This document shows positions 49,107 through 57,763 of a stretch of 58,501 bases of DNA, piece after piece; the first letter of the stretch is position 1, and the number at the start of each line of letters is the position of its first letter. The DNA is taken from contig JAUSCI010000017.1 of assembly GCA_030651305.1 (NCBI GenBank), positions 1-58,501 of the forward strand, read 5' to 3'. Under the pieces are notes generated by a model. That model did not search any database, was not told where the DNA came from, and worked only from the letters and a program-made list of their open reading frames with translations. A program made the translations under genes and the position numbers. The DNA is from Sulfuritalea sp. (GTDB lineage: Bacteria; Pseudomonadota; Gammaproteobacteria; Burkholderiales; Rhodocyclaceae).

Positions 49107-49882
49107 GGGCGCATTGTACGCGCCGGGCGGAACTGGCGCGTGTCGTCGTAGTAATCGGAACGTTGGTTATCCGCCGTTGCGCCTGGTATGCCGAGCAGGG
49201 GCAAGGGTTGCCAGTCACGCGGCGAAAAGTCGCGGCTATCGAACAGCATGGCCAGACGCACATCGAGCGCGGCCAACGCCGCCGCCTCAGCAAGGTTCAG
49301 CCACGCCTCATCGACGTCCAGGAACACCGCCTTGCCGCAGAGGCCGACGAAGGGTGCGGCAAGAGCATCGTGGCTGGCATGGCCGAAGACTACAAAGCGC
49401 GTGCTGCGGAGCAGTTCCTCGCGCCGCGTGACGAACGTCTCGCGCCAGCGATGCGCGCACAAGGCCGACCACAGTTCGGGGCACGATCCCGCCACCACCA
49501 CGCCGCATTCGTCGAACTGGGTCAGCGCGTCGCGCAAGGGACCACGCGTCGTGCTGCCTCGCTGGCGCGCATCGCGCAGAGCCGCTACGTGACGCCGGTT
49601 GAGGGCCGCCTTGCAGCGCGGGAAGGCGAGCCAGACCAGCGCATTGAACAGATCATGCCGGTTGCCGGGCCGCGTCGCGATCTCGCCGGTCAGGAAGGCT
49701 CGTTCCTCGTATCCATCCGATCCACCGGACGGCTCGACAAAGCGCAGCGCCGCGCCGCTGCCCGTTACCAGCCCGCGGTCAAGGGCTGCTCCATTCAGCC
49801 GGGATATTTCAGGTGCGCCGTCGGCAAACCAGGGCCGCAGAAAAGCCGACAGCGGATGAAGTTCGTCGCCGGTTGGGGTCAC
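49082..49882 (-). CDS. DUF3025 domain protein
   Basis: 266 residues of uncharacterised family DUF3025. Recognisable parts are [34 protein letters not shown]-like core ([18 protein letters not shown]) and [38 protein letters not shown]. It has no signal peptide. In betaproteobacteria this family is commonly next to pyrC, as here (4-nt overlap). Its stop codon lies within the 5' end of rnpB. Function unknown. Confidence 0.85.
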   Translation of the reverse strand: MTPTGDELHPLSAFLRPWFADGAPEISRLNGAALDRGLVTGSGAALRFVEPSGGSDGYEERAFLTGEIATRPGNRHDLFNALVWLAFPRCKAALNRRHVAALRDARQRGSTTRGPLRDALTQFDECGVVVAGSCPELWSALCAHRWRETFVTRREELLRSTRFVVFGHASHDALAAPFVGLCGKAVFLDVDEAWLNLAEAAALAALDVRLAMLFDSRDFSPRDWQPLPLLGIPGATADNQRSDYYDDTRQFRPARTMRPGSSPGNR

Positions 49883-50913
49883 GCCAGACGCCAGGCGACA
49901 GACTCACCGGCGCGTAGCGGGACAAGTCTTTCACCGACGAGATAGTCGAGGCTCATCGGTACCGCCACGGTGTCGCGCAGCATGGTGATTTGTTCGGTAT
50001 TGCGCGGCAGGCCGTAGTAGTCGGCACCATGGAAACTGGCAAAGGCTTCCAGTTTCTCCAGTGCGCCGGCAGCCTCGAAGGCCTCCGCGTACAACTCGAT
50101 GCCGGCATGCGCGGTGTAGCAGCCAGCGCAGCCGCAAGCCGTTTCCTTGGCGCTTTGCGCGTGCGGCGCTGAATCGGTACCGAGGAAGAATTTCGGATTG
50201 CCCGAAATCGCCGCGGCGAGCAGCGCCTGGCGGTGCGTCTCGCGTTTCAGTACCGGCAGGCAATAGTGGTGCGGGCGAAAGCCGCCGGCCAACATCGCAT
50301 TGCGATTGAGCAGCAGATGATGTGCGGTCAGCGTGCCCGCCACGTTCGCACCGCTCGCCGCCACGAACTCAATGCCGTTCCGCGTCGTGACGTGTTCGAG
50401 CACGACTTTCAGCGCCGGGAAATCACGCAGCAGCGGCACCAACACGGTGTCGATGAACACCGCCTCGCGGTCGAAAACGTCCACGGCCGGATCGGTGACC
50501 TCGCCATGCACCAGCAGCGGCACGCCAAGCTTTTCCATGCGCGCCAGCGTTGCCGTGCATTTCGTCAAATCGCTGACACCGGCAGCGGAATTGGTGGTCG
50601 CCCCGGCCGGATAGAGCTTGATGGCGTGCACAAAACCGCTGGCCTTGACGGCCTCCACTTCCGTCGGCGGCATGTTGTCGGTCAGATACAGCGTCATCAG
50701 CGGCGTGAAGTTCATGCCCGCCGGCAGTGCGGCCAGGATGCGTTCGCGGTAAGCCGCCGCCAGCGCCACGGTGGTCACCGGCGGCTTCAGATTGGGCATG
50801 ACGATGGCGCGGGCAAAGCGCCGCGCGGTGTCTGGCAGCACGGCAGCGAGCGCGGCGCCATCGCGCAGATGCAGGTGCCAGTCGTCGGGACGGGTGAGTG
50901 TCAGGGTCTGCAT
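49879..50913 (-). CDS. pyrC: Dihydroorotase
   Basis: 344 residues from ATG 50913 ([19 protein letters not shown]), the class II type found in E. coli. The zinc ligands are in WHLHLRD, the carbamylated Lys in [13 protein letters not shown], and further His residues in LLVHGEVTD and [10 protein letters not shown]. The catalytic Asp is in [15 protein letters not shown]. It cyclises carbamoyl aspartate to dihydroorotate. A consensus TATAAT (reverse of 50921-50926) lies only 7 nt before the ATG, and no Shine-Dalgarno sequence is visible, so a leaderless transcript is possible. Confidence 0.95.
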   Translation of the reverse strand: MQTLTLTRPDDWHLHLRDGAALAAVLPDTARRFARAIVMPNLKPPVTTVALAAAYRERILAALPAGMNFTPLMTLYLTDNMPPTEVEAVKASGFVHAIKLYPAGATTNSAAGVSDLTKCTATLARMEKLGVPLLVHGEVTDPAVDVFDREAVFIDTVLVPLLRDFPALKVVLEHVTTRNGIEFVAASGANVAGTLTAHHLLLNRNAMLAGGFRPHHYCLPVLKRETHRQALLAAAISGNPKFFLGTDSAPHAQSAKETACGCAGCYTAHAGIELYAEAFEAAGALEKLEAFASFHGADYYGLPRNTEQITMLRDTVAVPMSLDYLVGERLVPLRAGESVAWRLA

Positions 50914-50938
50914 GGAAGGAATTATACGGGGGCCGTAT

Positions 50939-51772
50939 TCAGCCGTCCTTGAGTTGCAGCGCCCGCGCGTACAGCGCATTCCTCGCCTGGCCGGTGATTT
51001 CGGCCGCCAGTTTCGCCGCCTGCTTTACCGGTAACTCGGCCAGCAGCGTTGCCAGTACGCGATCACTTTCGGCATCCAGGCCTTCGCGCAGCGGCGGTGC
51101 GGAAACCACCAGCACGAACTCGCCGCGCTGGTGATTGGCATCGGCCGCCAGCCAGGCGGGCGCGGCAGCCAGCGGCATGCGTTCGATCTGTTCGAACATC
51201 TTCGTCAGTTCGCGGGCAATGACTATTTCGCGTTGCGGTTCCAGCAGTTCGACCAGATCGGCAACCGTTTCCATCACCCGGTGCGGCGCTTCGTAGAACA
51301 CCAGTGCCGCATTAACGGCCGCAAGTTCGCCAATCGCCGTCCTGCGGGCGCCGACTTTTGCGGGCAGGAAGCCGACGAACAGAAACCGATCGTCCACAAG
51401 GCCAGCGGCCGACAGAGCCGCAATCGCCGCATTCGGCCCGGGTAGCGGAATCACCTTGAAACCGGTGGCGCGCACCGCTGCGACAGTTCGCGCGCCTGGG
51501 TCGGAGACGCCGGGCGTGCCGGCATCCGACACCAGCGCCACACGTCTGCCCTCGCCCAGCAGCCGCACCAGCTTGGCCGCGGCTTCGTTTTCATTGTGCT
51601 GGTGTAGCGCCAGCGTCGGCACGCTGATGCCGTGATGATCGAGCAGATGCCGTGCATGACGGGTGTCCTCGCACGCCACCAGGTCGACGCCGCGCAGGGT
51701 TTCCAGCGCACGCAGGGTGATGTCACCCAGGTTCCCGATCGGCGTGGCGACGACATACAATGCATTTTCCAT
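50939..51772 (-). CDS. rsmI: 16S rRNA 2'-O-ribose C1402 methyltransferase
   Basis: 277 residues from ATG 51772. [46 protein letters not shown] is the diagnostic N-terminus. [27 protein letters not shown] and [17 protein letters not shown] form the SAM site, and [35 protein letters not shown] is also present. ATG 51781 is an alternative start. It is divergent from yraN with only 21 nt between the starts, so the promoters overlap. Confidence 0.95.
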   Translation of the reverse strand: MENALYVVATPIGNLGDITLRALETLRGVDLVACEDTRHARHLLDHHGISVPTLALHQHNENEAAAKLVRLLGEGRRVALVSDAGTPGVSDPGARTVAAVRATGFKVIPLPGPNAAIAALSAAGLVDDRFLFVGFLPAKVGARRTAIGELAAVNAALVFYEAPHRVMETVADLVELLEPQREIVIARELTKMFEQIERMPLAAAPAWLAADANHQRGEFVLVVSAPPLREGLDAESDRVLATLLAELPVKQAAKLAAEITGQARNALYARALQLKDG

Positions 51773-51793
51773 GTCCACCATTGTTGCAGTCCG

Positions 51794-52147
51794 ATGAACA
51801 CGAGGCAAGCCAAAGGTGCGGCGGCCGAGCAATTGGCTGCGGATTATCTGGTGCGGCAGGGGCTTTCAGTGATCGAGCGCAATTTCCGGGTGAAGGGCGG
51901 CGAAATAGATCTGATCTGCCGCGATGGCACATCAACGGTGTTTGTCGAAGTGCGCCTGCGCAGTCGCGGCGACTTTGGCGGCGCGGCGGCCAGCATCACC
52001 GCCACCAAGCAGGGCCGGCTGATCCTCGCCGCGCGTCACTGGCTGCTGCGCCATGGCGAAGGGCCGTGCCGCTTCGACTGCGTCCTGTTCGATGGCCCCG
52101 ACACGCGCAACATTGAATGGCTGCGCAATGCTTTTTCCGCTGACTAG
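51794..52147 (+). CDS. yraN: YraN family (UPF0102) nuclease-like protein
   Basis: 117 residues from ATG 51794. [57 protein letters not shown] shows the restriction-endonuclease-like E...D-X-EVR pattern of UPF0102. The cellular role is not established. The order rsmI, yraN, SIS protein, BON lipoprotein matches the conserved proteobacterial cluster. It overlaps the HIRAN gene by 20 nt. Confidence 0.93.
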   Translation: MNTRQAKGAAAEQLAADYLVRQGLSVIERNFRVKGGEIDLICRDGTSTVFVEVRLRSRGDFGGAAASITATKQGRLILAARHWLLRHGEGPCRFDCVLFDGPDTRNIEWLRNAFSAD

Positions 52148-52511
52148 ATTCTTTCAGTTGCTGATCCTCGGCTTGGCGATCAGCCTGAGCGCACTGGCCG
52201 GCGAAGTGCGCATTCTGGTACAAAGTTCGCCCCTGGCCGGTTTCCAATATCATGCGGGGGAAGCCCTGTGGCAGGAAATGCGCGAAGGCGACCGCCTGAC
52301 GCTGGTGCGCGAAGCCGACAACCCGCACGACGCCAACGCGGTGCGCATCGAGTGGCGCGGACAGAAGCTTGGATACCTGCCGCGTGCCGAAAACCGCGCC
52401 GTAGCCGCCGCAATGGATGGCGGGGAGGCAGTGGATGCCCGCATCGCAAAATTGCGCCAGCACCGGAACCCCTGGCAGCGCGTGCTGATCGAAGTATTTG
52501 TTGTACTCTAG
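52128..52511 (+). CDS. Exported HIRAN-domain protein
   Basis: 127 residues from ATG 52128. The signal peptide is FFQLLILGLAISLSALAGEV. The HIRAN domain follows: VQSSPLAGFQYHAGEALWQEMREGDRLTLVREADNPHDANAVRIEWRGQKLGYLPRAENRAVAAAMDGG. HIRAN domains usually occur in DNA-binding helicases, but stand-alone forms with a signal peptide exist in betaproteobacteria, and their role is unknown. It is translationally coupled to yraN by overlap. Confidence 0.85.
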   Translation: MLFPLTRFFQLLILGLAISLSALAGEVRILVQSSPLAGFQYHAGEALWQEMREGDRLTLVREADNPHDANAVRIEWRGQKLGYLPRAENRAVAAAMDGGEAVDARIAKLRQHRNPWQRVLIEVFVVL

Positions 52512-52594
52512 GTGCCCTATTCCGGCCTCGAATTCGCGCCGGAGACAGCTATTCTCACGGTACAACTTTCATACACACCACAAAGACCTGATCC

Positions 52595-53188
52595 ATGTCA
52601 CTCGCCGACCGCATTCAGCAACATTTTCAGGACAGCGCCCAGACCAAGCTCGCGGCACTGGCCACCATGGCCGCACCCATCGAAGCCGCCGCGCGCCGGA
52701 TGGCGATCTGCCTCAAGTCCGGCGGCAAGGTCATGGCCTGCGGCAATGGCGGTTCGGCCGCCGATTCGCAGCATTTCGCCGCCGAACTGATCAACCGCTT
52801 CGAAAAGGAGCGCCCGCCGCTGGCGGCGATCGCCCTGACCACCGATACTTCGACGCTGACCTCGATCGCCAACGATTACCGCTACGAAGACGTCTTCGCC
52901 AAACAGATACAAGCGCTGAGCCGTGCCGGCGACATGCTGCTGGCCATTTCGACATCGGGTAATTCGCCCAATGTCATCGAGGCCATTCACGCCGCTCATG
53001 CCCGCGGCGTGGCGGTGGTAGCACTCACCGGCCGCAACGGCGGCAAGATCGCCGCTTTGCTCGGCCGCGACGACATCCACCTGTGCGTGCCGGCTGAACG
53101 CACCGCCCGAATTCAGGAAGTACACCTGCTCACCATCCACTGCCTGTGCGACGGCATCGATGCCTTGATACTAGGAGAAACGCAATGA
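52595..53188 (+). CDS. gmhA: Phosphoheptose isomerase (SIS domain; DiaA-like context)
   Basis: A 197-residue SIS-domain protein: [55 protein letters not shown], and [22 protein letters not shown]. Overall wording is close to DiaA, the DnaA-binding paralogue found at this place in E. coli. However, the two GmhA catalytic residues, Glu in HFAAEL and His in HLLTIH, are kept here, whereas DiaA has Ser and Asn. It therefore probably isomerises sedoheptulose 7-phosphate, in agreement with rfaE2 700 nt downstream. A DnaA role is not excluded. Confidence 0.87.
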   Translation: MSLADRIQQHFQDSAQTKLAALATMAAPIEAAARRMAICLKSGGKVMACGNGGSAADSQHFAAELINRFEKERPPLAAIALTTDTSTLTSIANDYRYEDVFAKQIQALSRAGDMLLAISTSGNSPNVIEAIHAAHARGVAVVALTGRNGGKIAALLGRDDIHLCVPAERTARIQEVHLLTIHCLCDGIDALILGETQ

Positions 53189-53847
53189 ACATACGAATCG
53201 GCAACATTGGTACAAAAGTGCGCGGCATCGCCGCGCTCGCCCTCTGTGTCCCCTTTCTCGCCGGCTGTTTCGGCGCTGCCGCCGTCAGCGTCGGCACCGG
53301 TGCGCTGATGATCTCGGACCGCCGCAATCCGGAAACCTTTGTCTCCGACGAGGGCATGGAAATGCGCGCCGTCAGCCGCATCAACGGCAAGTACGGCGAC
53401 AAGGTGCATGTCAATGTAGTCAGCTACAACCGCATGGCGCTGATCACCGGCGAAGTCCCGAATGCGGCAGTCAAGGCCGACGTGGAAAAGCTCGCCATCG
53501 AAGTGCCCAACGTCAAGTCGATCAGCAACGAACTGGCCATCGCCGGACCGTCGAGCTTTGGCGGGCGCAGCAACGATTCCTACATCACCTCCAAGGTCAA
53601 GGCGCGCTTCATCGATGCCAACAAGTTTGCCGCCAACCACGTCAAGGTGGTGACCGAGGCCGGCGTGGTGTTCCTGCTCGGGCTGGTTACCCAGGCCGAG
53701 GCCAATGCAGCGGTGGAGATCGCCCGCACTACGGGCGGCGTGCAGAAGGTAGTGCGCGTGTTCGAAATCATCACCCCGGAACAGGCCAGGGTGGCGGACA
53801 ACACACCACCGCCGCCGACAGATGCAAAGGCAGCGCCCAAGAAGTAG
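53185..53847 (+). CDS. dolP: BON-domain lipoprotein (DolP/YraP-like)
   Basis: 220 residues from ATG 53185, which has AGGAG upstream. The lipobox is VPFLAGC. Two BON domains follow: [56 protein letters not shown] and [61 protein letters not shown]. DolP supports outer-membrane integrity in E. coli. A Pro/Lys-rich tail ends the protein. It overlaps gmhA by 4 nt (ATGA). Confidence 0.9.
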   Translation: MNIRIGNIGTKVRGIAALALCVPFLAGCFGAAAVSVGTGALMISDRRNPETFVSDEGMEMRAVSRINGKYGDKVHVNVVSYNRMALITGEVPNAAVKADVEKLAIEVPNVKSISNELAIAGPSSFGGRSNDSYITSKVKARFIDANKFAANHVKVVTEAGVVFLLGLVTQAEANAAVEIARTTGGVQKVVRVFEIITPEQARVADNTPPPPTDAKAAPKK

Positions 53848-53859
53848 GAGCGCCGCGGC

Positions 53860-54357
53860 GTGACACTTGTTCACCCGGGACCGCCCGCCTTCGAAGCCAA
53901 GATCACCGCCCCCACTGACCTGGCCGGCAGTATCGCCCTGCTGCCGCGACCGCTGGTGTTTACCAATGGCTGCTTCGACATCCTGCACCGCGGCCATGTC
54001 ACCTATCTGGCGCAGGCCCGCGCGCTGGGCGCTTCCCTTATCGTCGCCGCCAACTCGGACGACTCGGTCCGGCGTCTGGGCAAGGGCCATGATCGCCCGG
54101 TGAATCCGCTGGCCGACCGCATGGCGCTGCTGGCGTCACTCGAATCCGTATCGATGGTGACCTGGTTCGATGAAGACACGCCGCTCCAGCGCATCCTTGA
54201 TTGCCGGCCGGACGTGCTGGTCAAGGGCGGCGACTGGCCAATCGAAAGGATTGTCGGCTACCGCGAAGTGAGCGCCGCGGGTGGCAGCGTGCATTCACTG
54301 CCCTTCATCCACGAGCGCTCGACCACGGCGCTGATGGAGAAGATCCGGCGGCTCTGA
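53860..54357 (+). CDS. rfaE2: Heptose 1-phosphate adenylyltransferase (RfaE2)
   Basis: 165 residues from GTG 53860. The nucleotidyltransferase core is LVFTNGCFDILHRGHVTYLAQARALG with the HxGH motif (HRGH). VAANSDDSVRRLGKG, PVNPLADRMALLASLESV, and DVLVKGGDWPIERIVGYREV follow. It activates D-glycero-beta-D-manno-heptose 1-phosphate to the ADP sugar for LPS core, as the separate RfaE2 half of E. coli HldE. Its 3' end is partly duplicated at 55242-55312. Confidence 0.94.
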   Translation: MTLVHPGPPAFEAKITAPTDLAGSIALLPRPLVFTNGCFDILHRGHVTYLAQARALGASLIVAANSDDSVRRLGKGHDRPVNPLADRMALLASLESVSMVTWFDEDTPLQRILDCRPDVLVKGGDWPIERIVGYREVSAAGGSVHSLPFIHERSTTALMEKIRRL

Positions 54358-54410
54358 ACCCCGCGCCGACGCTTCAAGCAGCAAGACGCGAGGGACTGGA
54401 TATCAATAGT

Positions 54411-54540
54411 CGCTTTCATGGCTTCACCTCCTGCAATATTCGCTGCACCTCAGCCTGAAAATCATCCATCAGCTTCTCCAGGGAGACGAAGATATAGGCC
54501 GATTCCTGGTCCCTGAAATTACGATGATCGCCTTTGCCGC
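54411..54540 (-). pseudogene. Severed two-gene fragment at island junction
   Basis: On the minus strand, after an in-frame stop, a frame reads RGKGDHRNFRDQESAYIFVS and then LEKLMDDFQAEVQRILQEVKP, ending in TGA. This looks like the C-terminal end of a larger lost protein. GGAGGTGAAGCC then leads to ATG at 54421, which reads MKATIDIQSL before homology to anything plausible stops near the rfaE2 flank. An operon appears to have been cut on both sides. The parent genes are not recognised. Confidence 0.45.
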
Positions 54541-54625
54541 GTTATGTGGAGCTCCGCATAACGCCACAAAGCAGACACCCTGCGAGCTTCAATTGCGGGC
54601 GATGGGGGCGAGCTTGAGCGCCGGA

Positions 54626-54880
54626 TCAGACCGAGGCATCACGGAATGCACGGAGTACGCTGTTGATGCGAGTTTGATAACCCGTACCCTGTGCTTTAAA
54701 CCACTCCAGAACATCCTGATCGAGCCGCAGGGAAATTGATGCCTTGGAGGGTAGCGGTTGAAGCCCGCGCCGCACTATGCCGCGAACGATATGACGAACA
54801 TCCGCTTCCGGGTGATCGTCGGACACGCTGGACGCGGCCTTCTTTGACTCAAGACGAGCCCAATCGGTTTTTGATTTCAT
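54626..54880 (-). CDS. brnA: BrnA-type antitoxin
   Basis: 84 residues from ATG 54880 (an upstream ATG at 54940 would add 20 polar residues). SKTDWARLESKKAA starts the protein, and IVRRGLQPLPSKASISLRLDQDVLEWFKAQGTGYQTRINSVLRAFRDAS is the characteristic BrnA ribbon-helix-helix segment. It neutralises BrnT and represses the promoter. It overlaps the frameshifted toxin gene by 32 nt, as in normal brnTA operons. Confidence 0.88.
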   Translation of the reverse strand: MKSKTDWARLESKKAASSVSDDHPEADVRHIVRGIVRRGLQPLPSKASISLRLDQDVLEWFKAQGTGYQTRINSVLRAFRDASV

Positions 54881-55140
54881 CGAAGTAGATTTGTGTTTCG
54901 CGTCGGGTTGCTTTGCGGAGAGAGATGATGCGGATTTCATGTTCGTTCTCCGTGTGCACAATTGAGACAGGGATGCCGGCAAGGAGGCCCAATGTCACGA
55001 AGCGCTGCATCCCCGTAAGAGATGCGATCATCTTCGAAGCTGAACGTAACGCCCTCAAAGACCCTCAAGGCATCGACGAAATCCAGCCCGTGGTTCTTCA
55101 AGTTCAGGTTGCGTTTCGCTTCGGACCAAGTGAACTCCAT
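54849..55140 (-). pseudogene. brnT: BrnT-type toxin gene with a frameshift
   Basis: Two overlapping frames together make one BrnT RNase-like toxin. The first half, 55140 to about 55014, reads MEFTWSEAKRNLNLKNHGLD and FVDALRVFEGVTFSFEDDRISYG. The second half, about 55008 to 54849, reads QRFVTLGLLAGIPVSIVHTE and NEHEIRIISLRKATRRETQIYFDEIK. The break is at a C4/G4 run (55011-55014), and removing one G restores YG-MQRFVTLG. It is either a true loss-of-function slip at a homopolymer or a sequencing error. Confidence 0.85.
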
Positions 55141-55148
55141 GCACTAAT

Positions 55149-55172
55149 TGTATATACACTACGTAGCTACGT
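55149..55172. promoter_or_regulatory. Palindromes at the brnTA promoter
   Basis: TGTATATACA (55149-55158) and ACGTAGCTACGT (55161-55172) are perfect palindromes just upstream of the BrnT ATG (55140). The first includes a -10-like TATA element. They are candidate BrnA autorepression sites. Confidence 0.5.
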
Positions 55173-55175
55173 CAA

Positions 55176-55218
55176 GAAGCAGGTCCATCAGAAGCAGGTC
55201 CATCAAAGCAGGTCTGTC
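55176..55218. repeat. Short tandem repeat, 15-bp unit
   Basis: GAAGCAGGTCCATCA occurs at 55176-55190 and 55191-55205, followed by a degenerate third copy AAGCAGGTCTGTC (55206-55218). Confidence 0.8.
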
Positions 55219-55241
55219 GGGGCGAGAAGAAGGAGTGGCGC

Positions 55242-55312
55242 GGTACATTCCATCCCCTTCATTCACCTGCGCTCGGCGACGGCGCTGATGGAAAAGATTC
55301 GGCGGCTTCAAA
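55242..55312 (+). pseudogene. Diverged duplicate of the rfaE2 3' end
   Basis: The frame VHSIPFIHLRSATALMEKIRRL matches the RfaE2 C-terminus VHSLPFIHERSTTALMEKIRRL. By eye the DNA is about 80% identical over 69 nt (54289-54357). Here the stop is lost and the frame runs on. The copy lies about 0.95 kb downstream, beyond the brnTA locus. The remaining sequence 55313-55571 contains no recognisable gene. Confidence 0.8.
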
Positions 55313-56033
55313 TTCCACCGGAACCAGGAACTTCACCACAAAGACTCCGAGGCACCGAGAAGTTCGGGAGCACCTGAGTTATTCCTCTCGCCTGTCCTTT
55401 TGTTATCCGTATTTCGTGATTGATATCGCGTCGGCATGCTGCGATGCACTGAATTTGCACTGATGCTTGGACTAAGCGTGAAGCCACTGCCGACTGTTTT
55501 CGCCACGAAGCGGAAATGGAAAGATCGGGAAAGCAGCCATTCAACGCCCCGGTTCAGCGATGTGCCGCGTAATCGGGATAGGAAGAAGCCTCGCGGCCCC
55601 TCCCTCCCACACCACCGGACGTACGGGTCACGTATCCGGCGGTTCGGCAGATTAAGTCGTTTGGCATGGTGGAAAGCATACCACCACGCCAGTCAACCGG
55701 AGCGTCATTTCCTACTGCACCAACGTCGGTTTCATTCCAGCCATGAGGCTTGCGCCCGGTGGACTCGCCGAATGCACTACCGCTGTTCCTTGGCAAGCGA
55801 CTTCTCCTCTCTTTCAATCCCCTCTCGGGGCACCGTTCGGGCCTTCGATGGTCAACTTTGCGGCGCGTGCATATCCGGGGCTGCGTCTTTCAACATTGCA
55901 GTGCCTCACTAACGTTGCCTGCTTCTCACCTACTATGCCCTTTGCTAATGGGATGGTCGCCCCCTCCTGAAACGGCATCAATGTGCCAAAGTGGAAGTGC
56001 TGTTTCAACCACTTAACGAAAGGGGCGACCGAG

Positions 56034-57059
56034 ATGAAGATTACGACGATTGGAATTGATTTGGCAAAGAACGTGTTTCAGCTTCATGGAGCGGACGACA
56101 AAGGACATGCTTTGCTGAAGAGGCAACTCAAGCGTAGCCAGGTATTGGCCTTCTTCGCCAACCTGGTGCCTTGCAAGATTGGCATGGAGGCGTGCGGCAG
56201 CGCTCACTATTGGGCAAGGAAACTTCAGGCACTTGGCCACACCGTGCAGTTGATTGCGCCGCAGTTCGTCAAGCCTTTCGTAAAGCGGAACAAGAACGAT
56301 GCTGCCGACGCCGAGGCGATCTGCGAGGCGGTGACGCGACCCAACATGCCGGCGGTACCGGTCAAGAACGCCAGTCAGCAGGCGATTCTGAGTGTGCATC
56401 GGGCACGGCAAGGATTCGTCAAAGCGAGGACCGCGCAGGCCAACCAGATCCGCGGGCTGTTGGCTGAGTACGGCATCGCTATTCCGCAAGGGATCGGTCA
56501 TATTGCCAAACGGGTGCCGGAAATTCTCGAGGACGGCGAGAACGATTTGCCGGGCAGTTTCCGGTTACTGATCCAGCGGCTGGTTGATCATCTCAAGGAG
56601 CTGGATCGCCAAGTGGGTGAGCTCGAACTCAATATCCAAGTGTGGCACCGGGAGAACGATGCCAGCAAAAAGTTGGCGAAGATTCCCGGCATTGGCCCGA
56701 TAACAGCGAGCGCGTTGGTGGCGTCGATTGGGGATGCCCGAAACTTCAAGAATGGCCGGCAGTTGGCAGCGTGGCTTGGCATCGTGCCGAAGCAGCATTC
56801 GACTGGCGGGAAATCGACGCTGTTGGGCATCAGCAAGCGCGGTGACACCTACCTGCGCACCTTGTTGATCCACGGGGCACGAGCCGTTATTCGCGTGGCG
56901 GACAATCGACCGAACGGCGATCCCTGGCTCAAGAATTTGCTGGCACGGCGGAACAAGAATGTGGCCGCCGTTGCGCTGGCGAATAAGAATGCGCGAACTC
57001 TTTGGGCATTGCTCGCGCATGACCGGGAGTACGAACCCGGTTACGGAATGGCCGCATGA
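56034..57059 (+). CDS. IS110/IS1111-family transposase (DEDD recombinase)
   Basis: 341 residues from ATG 56034, with AGGGGCGACCGAG upstream. A RuvC-like N-terminal domain has the acidic residues in TTIGIDLAKNVFQLHG, KIGMEACGSAHYWAR and VKRNKNDAADAEAICEA. A coiled linker is followed by the C-terminal transposase_20 domain (KLAKIPGIGPITASALVASIGDARNFKNGRQLAAWLGIVPKQHSTGGKSTLLGISKRGDTYLRTLLIHGARAV) carrying the conserved Ser. It appears intact, so the IS may be active. Confidence 0.95.
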   Translation: MKITTIGIDLAKNVFQLHGADDKGHALLKRQLKRSQVLAFFANLVPCKIGMEACGSAHYWARKLQALGHTVQLIAPQFVKPFVKRNKNDAADAEAICEAVTRPNMPAVPVKNASQQAILSVHRARQGFVKARTAQANQIRGLLAEYGIAIPQGIGHIAKRVPEILEDGENDLPGSFRLLIQRLVDHLKELDRQVGELELNIQVWHRENDASKKLAKIPGIGPITASALVASIGDARNFKNGRQLAAWLGIVPKQHSTGGKSTLLGISKRGDTYLRTLLIHGARAVIRVADNRPNGDPWLKNLLARRNKNVAAVALANKNARTLWALLAHDREYEPGYGMAA

Positions 57060-57394
57060 ACACGGGTTTCCCACAGCGCCGCTCACCTCTGGTTATAGAG
57101 GAACCGCCGGTGATCGGCGCCATGGAAAACCCTGCACCGTAGCGGAACGACGCAACAGACTTCGAAAGGAGAACCTCCACCGATTGCACAGGCATTCACG
57201 ACGTGATGGCAAAAACAGGTAAGACCGGGGACGGCAAAACCCGTAGAAGTCAAAGCACCACTGAGTGCGTTCTGCTGATCGAGGTGCCGTCCAGCGTATT
57301 CCATCAGGGACCGAGGCGTTAGCCTCATTCAGAGTCCGAATGTATGGCCGCAATCTCAACCTTATTTCCGTCATTGACTGAGGGCTTGGCAAAC
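57060..57394 (+). ncRNA. Possible bridge-RNA region of the IS
   Basis: 335 nt between the transposase stop and the right IR, without a credible gene. IS110-family elements encode a structured bridge RNA in a non-coding end, and in the IS1111 subgroup this is the right (3') end. Placement here is from family knowledge. I did not identify the target- and donor-binding loops. Confidence 0.4.
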
Positions 57395-57763
57395 GGGGGC
57401 GACCATGTATGACTTCTCCACGGTATTCAGCGCCTGTTGCCAGACGCCCAGCTTCGATCTTCCGAAGCACCGGGGAGATCTCCCGGGGTAAGACGCGTTA
57501 CCTTCACTGCATAGACGCCGGATTTACAAAATGCACTCAACTGCCGCAGATGGAGGACTTCGCGGTCACGTGCCCGCTCGTCCCGAATGCATCACGCCTC
57601 ATATCCGGTTTTTGTTCATCGCCCCGCAGCTTCGGATTGGGCTTCCTTCAGACCCCGCCTCGCGGCGACGCCCTTGCCCTTCTCCTTGCCTTCGGCTCTG
57701 CAAACCTGGCCATCGGACTTTCACCGACGAAGTAACGCGCCATGCCCGGCGCACACGTAGAAG

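Larger units (their letters stand above)
55953..57406 (+). mobile_element. IS1111-type (IS110 family) insertion sequence
   Basis: The 12-bp perfect inverted repeats ATGGTCGCCCCC (55953-55964) and GGGGGCGACCAT (57395-57406) bracket one transposase gene and a 335-nt 3' non-coding segment. The subterminal IRs and long downstream region fit the IS1111 subgroup. True ends lie a few bases outside. Flanks CCTACTATG and TATGACTTC suggest insertion at a TATG site inside the group II intron. Confidence 0.82.
55572..57754 (-). mobile_element. Group II intron, ORF-less and split by an IS
   Basis: On the minus strand a 5' end GTGCGCCGGGCATGG (GUGYG rule) at 57754, or GTGTG at 57756, opens an intron-like RNA. 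Domain I-type features are GGTGAAAGTCCGATGG and GAAGGTAACGCG-TCTTACCCCGGGAGATC. At the other end, CCGCCGGATACG...CGTACGTCCGGTGG forms a domain V-like hairpin (55602-55646 region), and GGGAGGGGCCGCGAGG...CCTATCCCGAT a domain VI-like stem with a candidate branch A, ending near 55572. No reverse transcriptase is encoded. Without the IS the intron would be about 0.72 kb. The 5' end lies 11 nt past a strong hairpin (57765-57801). Confidence 0.68.

Noticed and set aside
55176-55218. CRISPR-like repeats
   Set aside because: There are only two and a half tandem 15-bp units without spacers and no cas genes, so it is a simple tandem repeat.
55325-55370. A short stretch reading CACCACAAAGACTCCGAGGC on the plus strand
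   Set aside because: It resembles sequences widely scattered in bacterial intergenic regions, but a single copy here does not support calling a defined element.
55554-56016. Frames of 60-160 residues on both strands upstream of the IS
   Set aside because: They are translations of the structured group II intron RNA and carry no protein domain.
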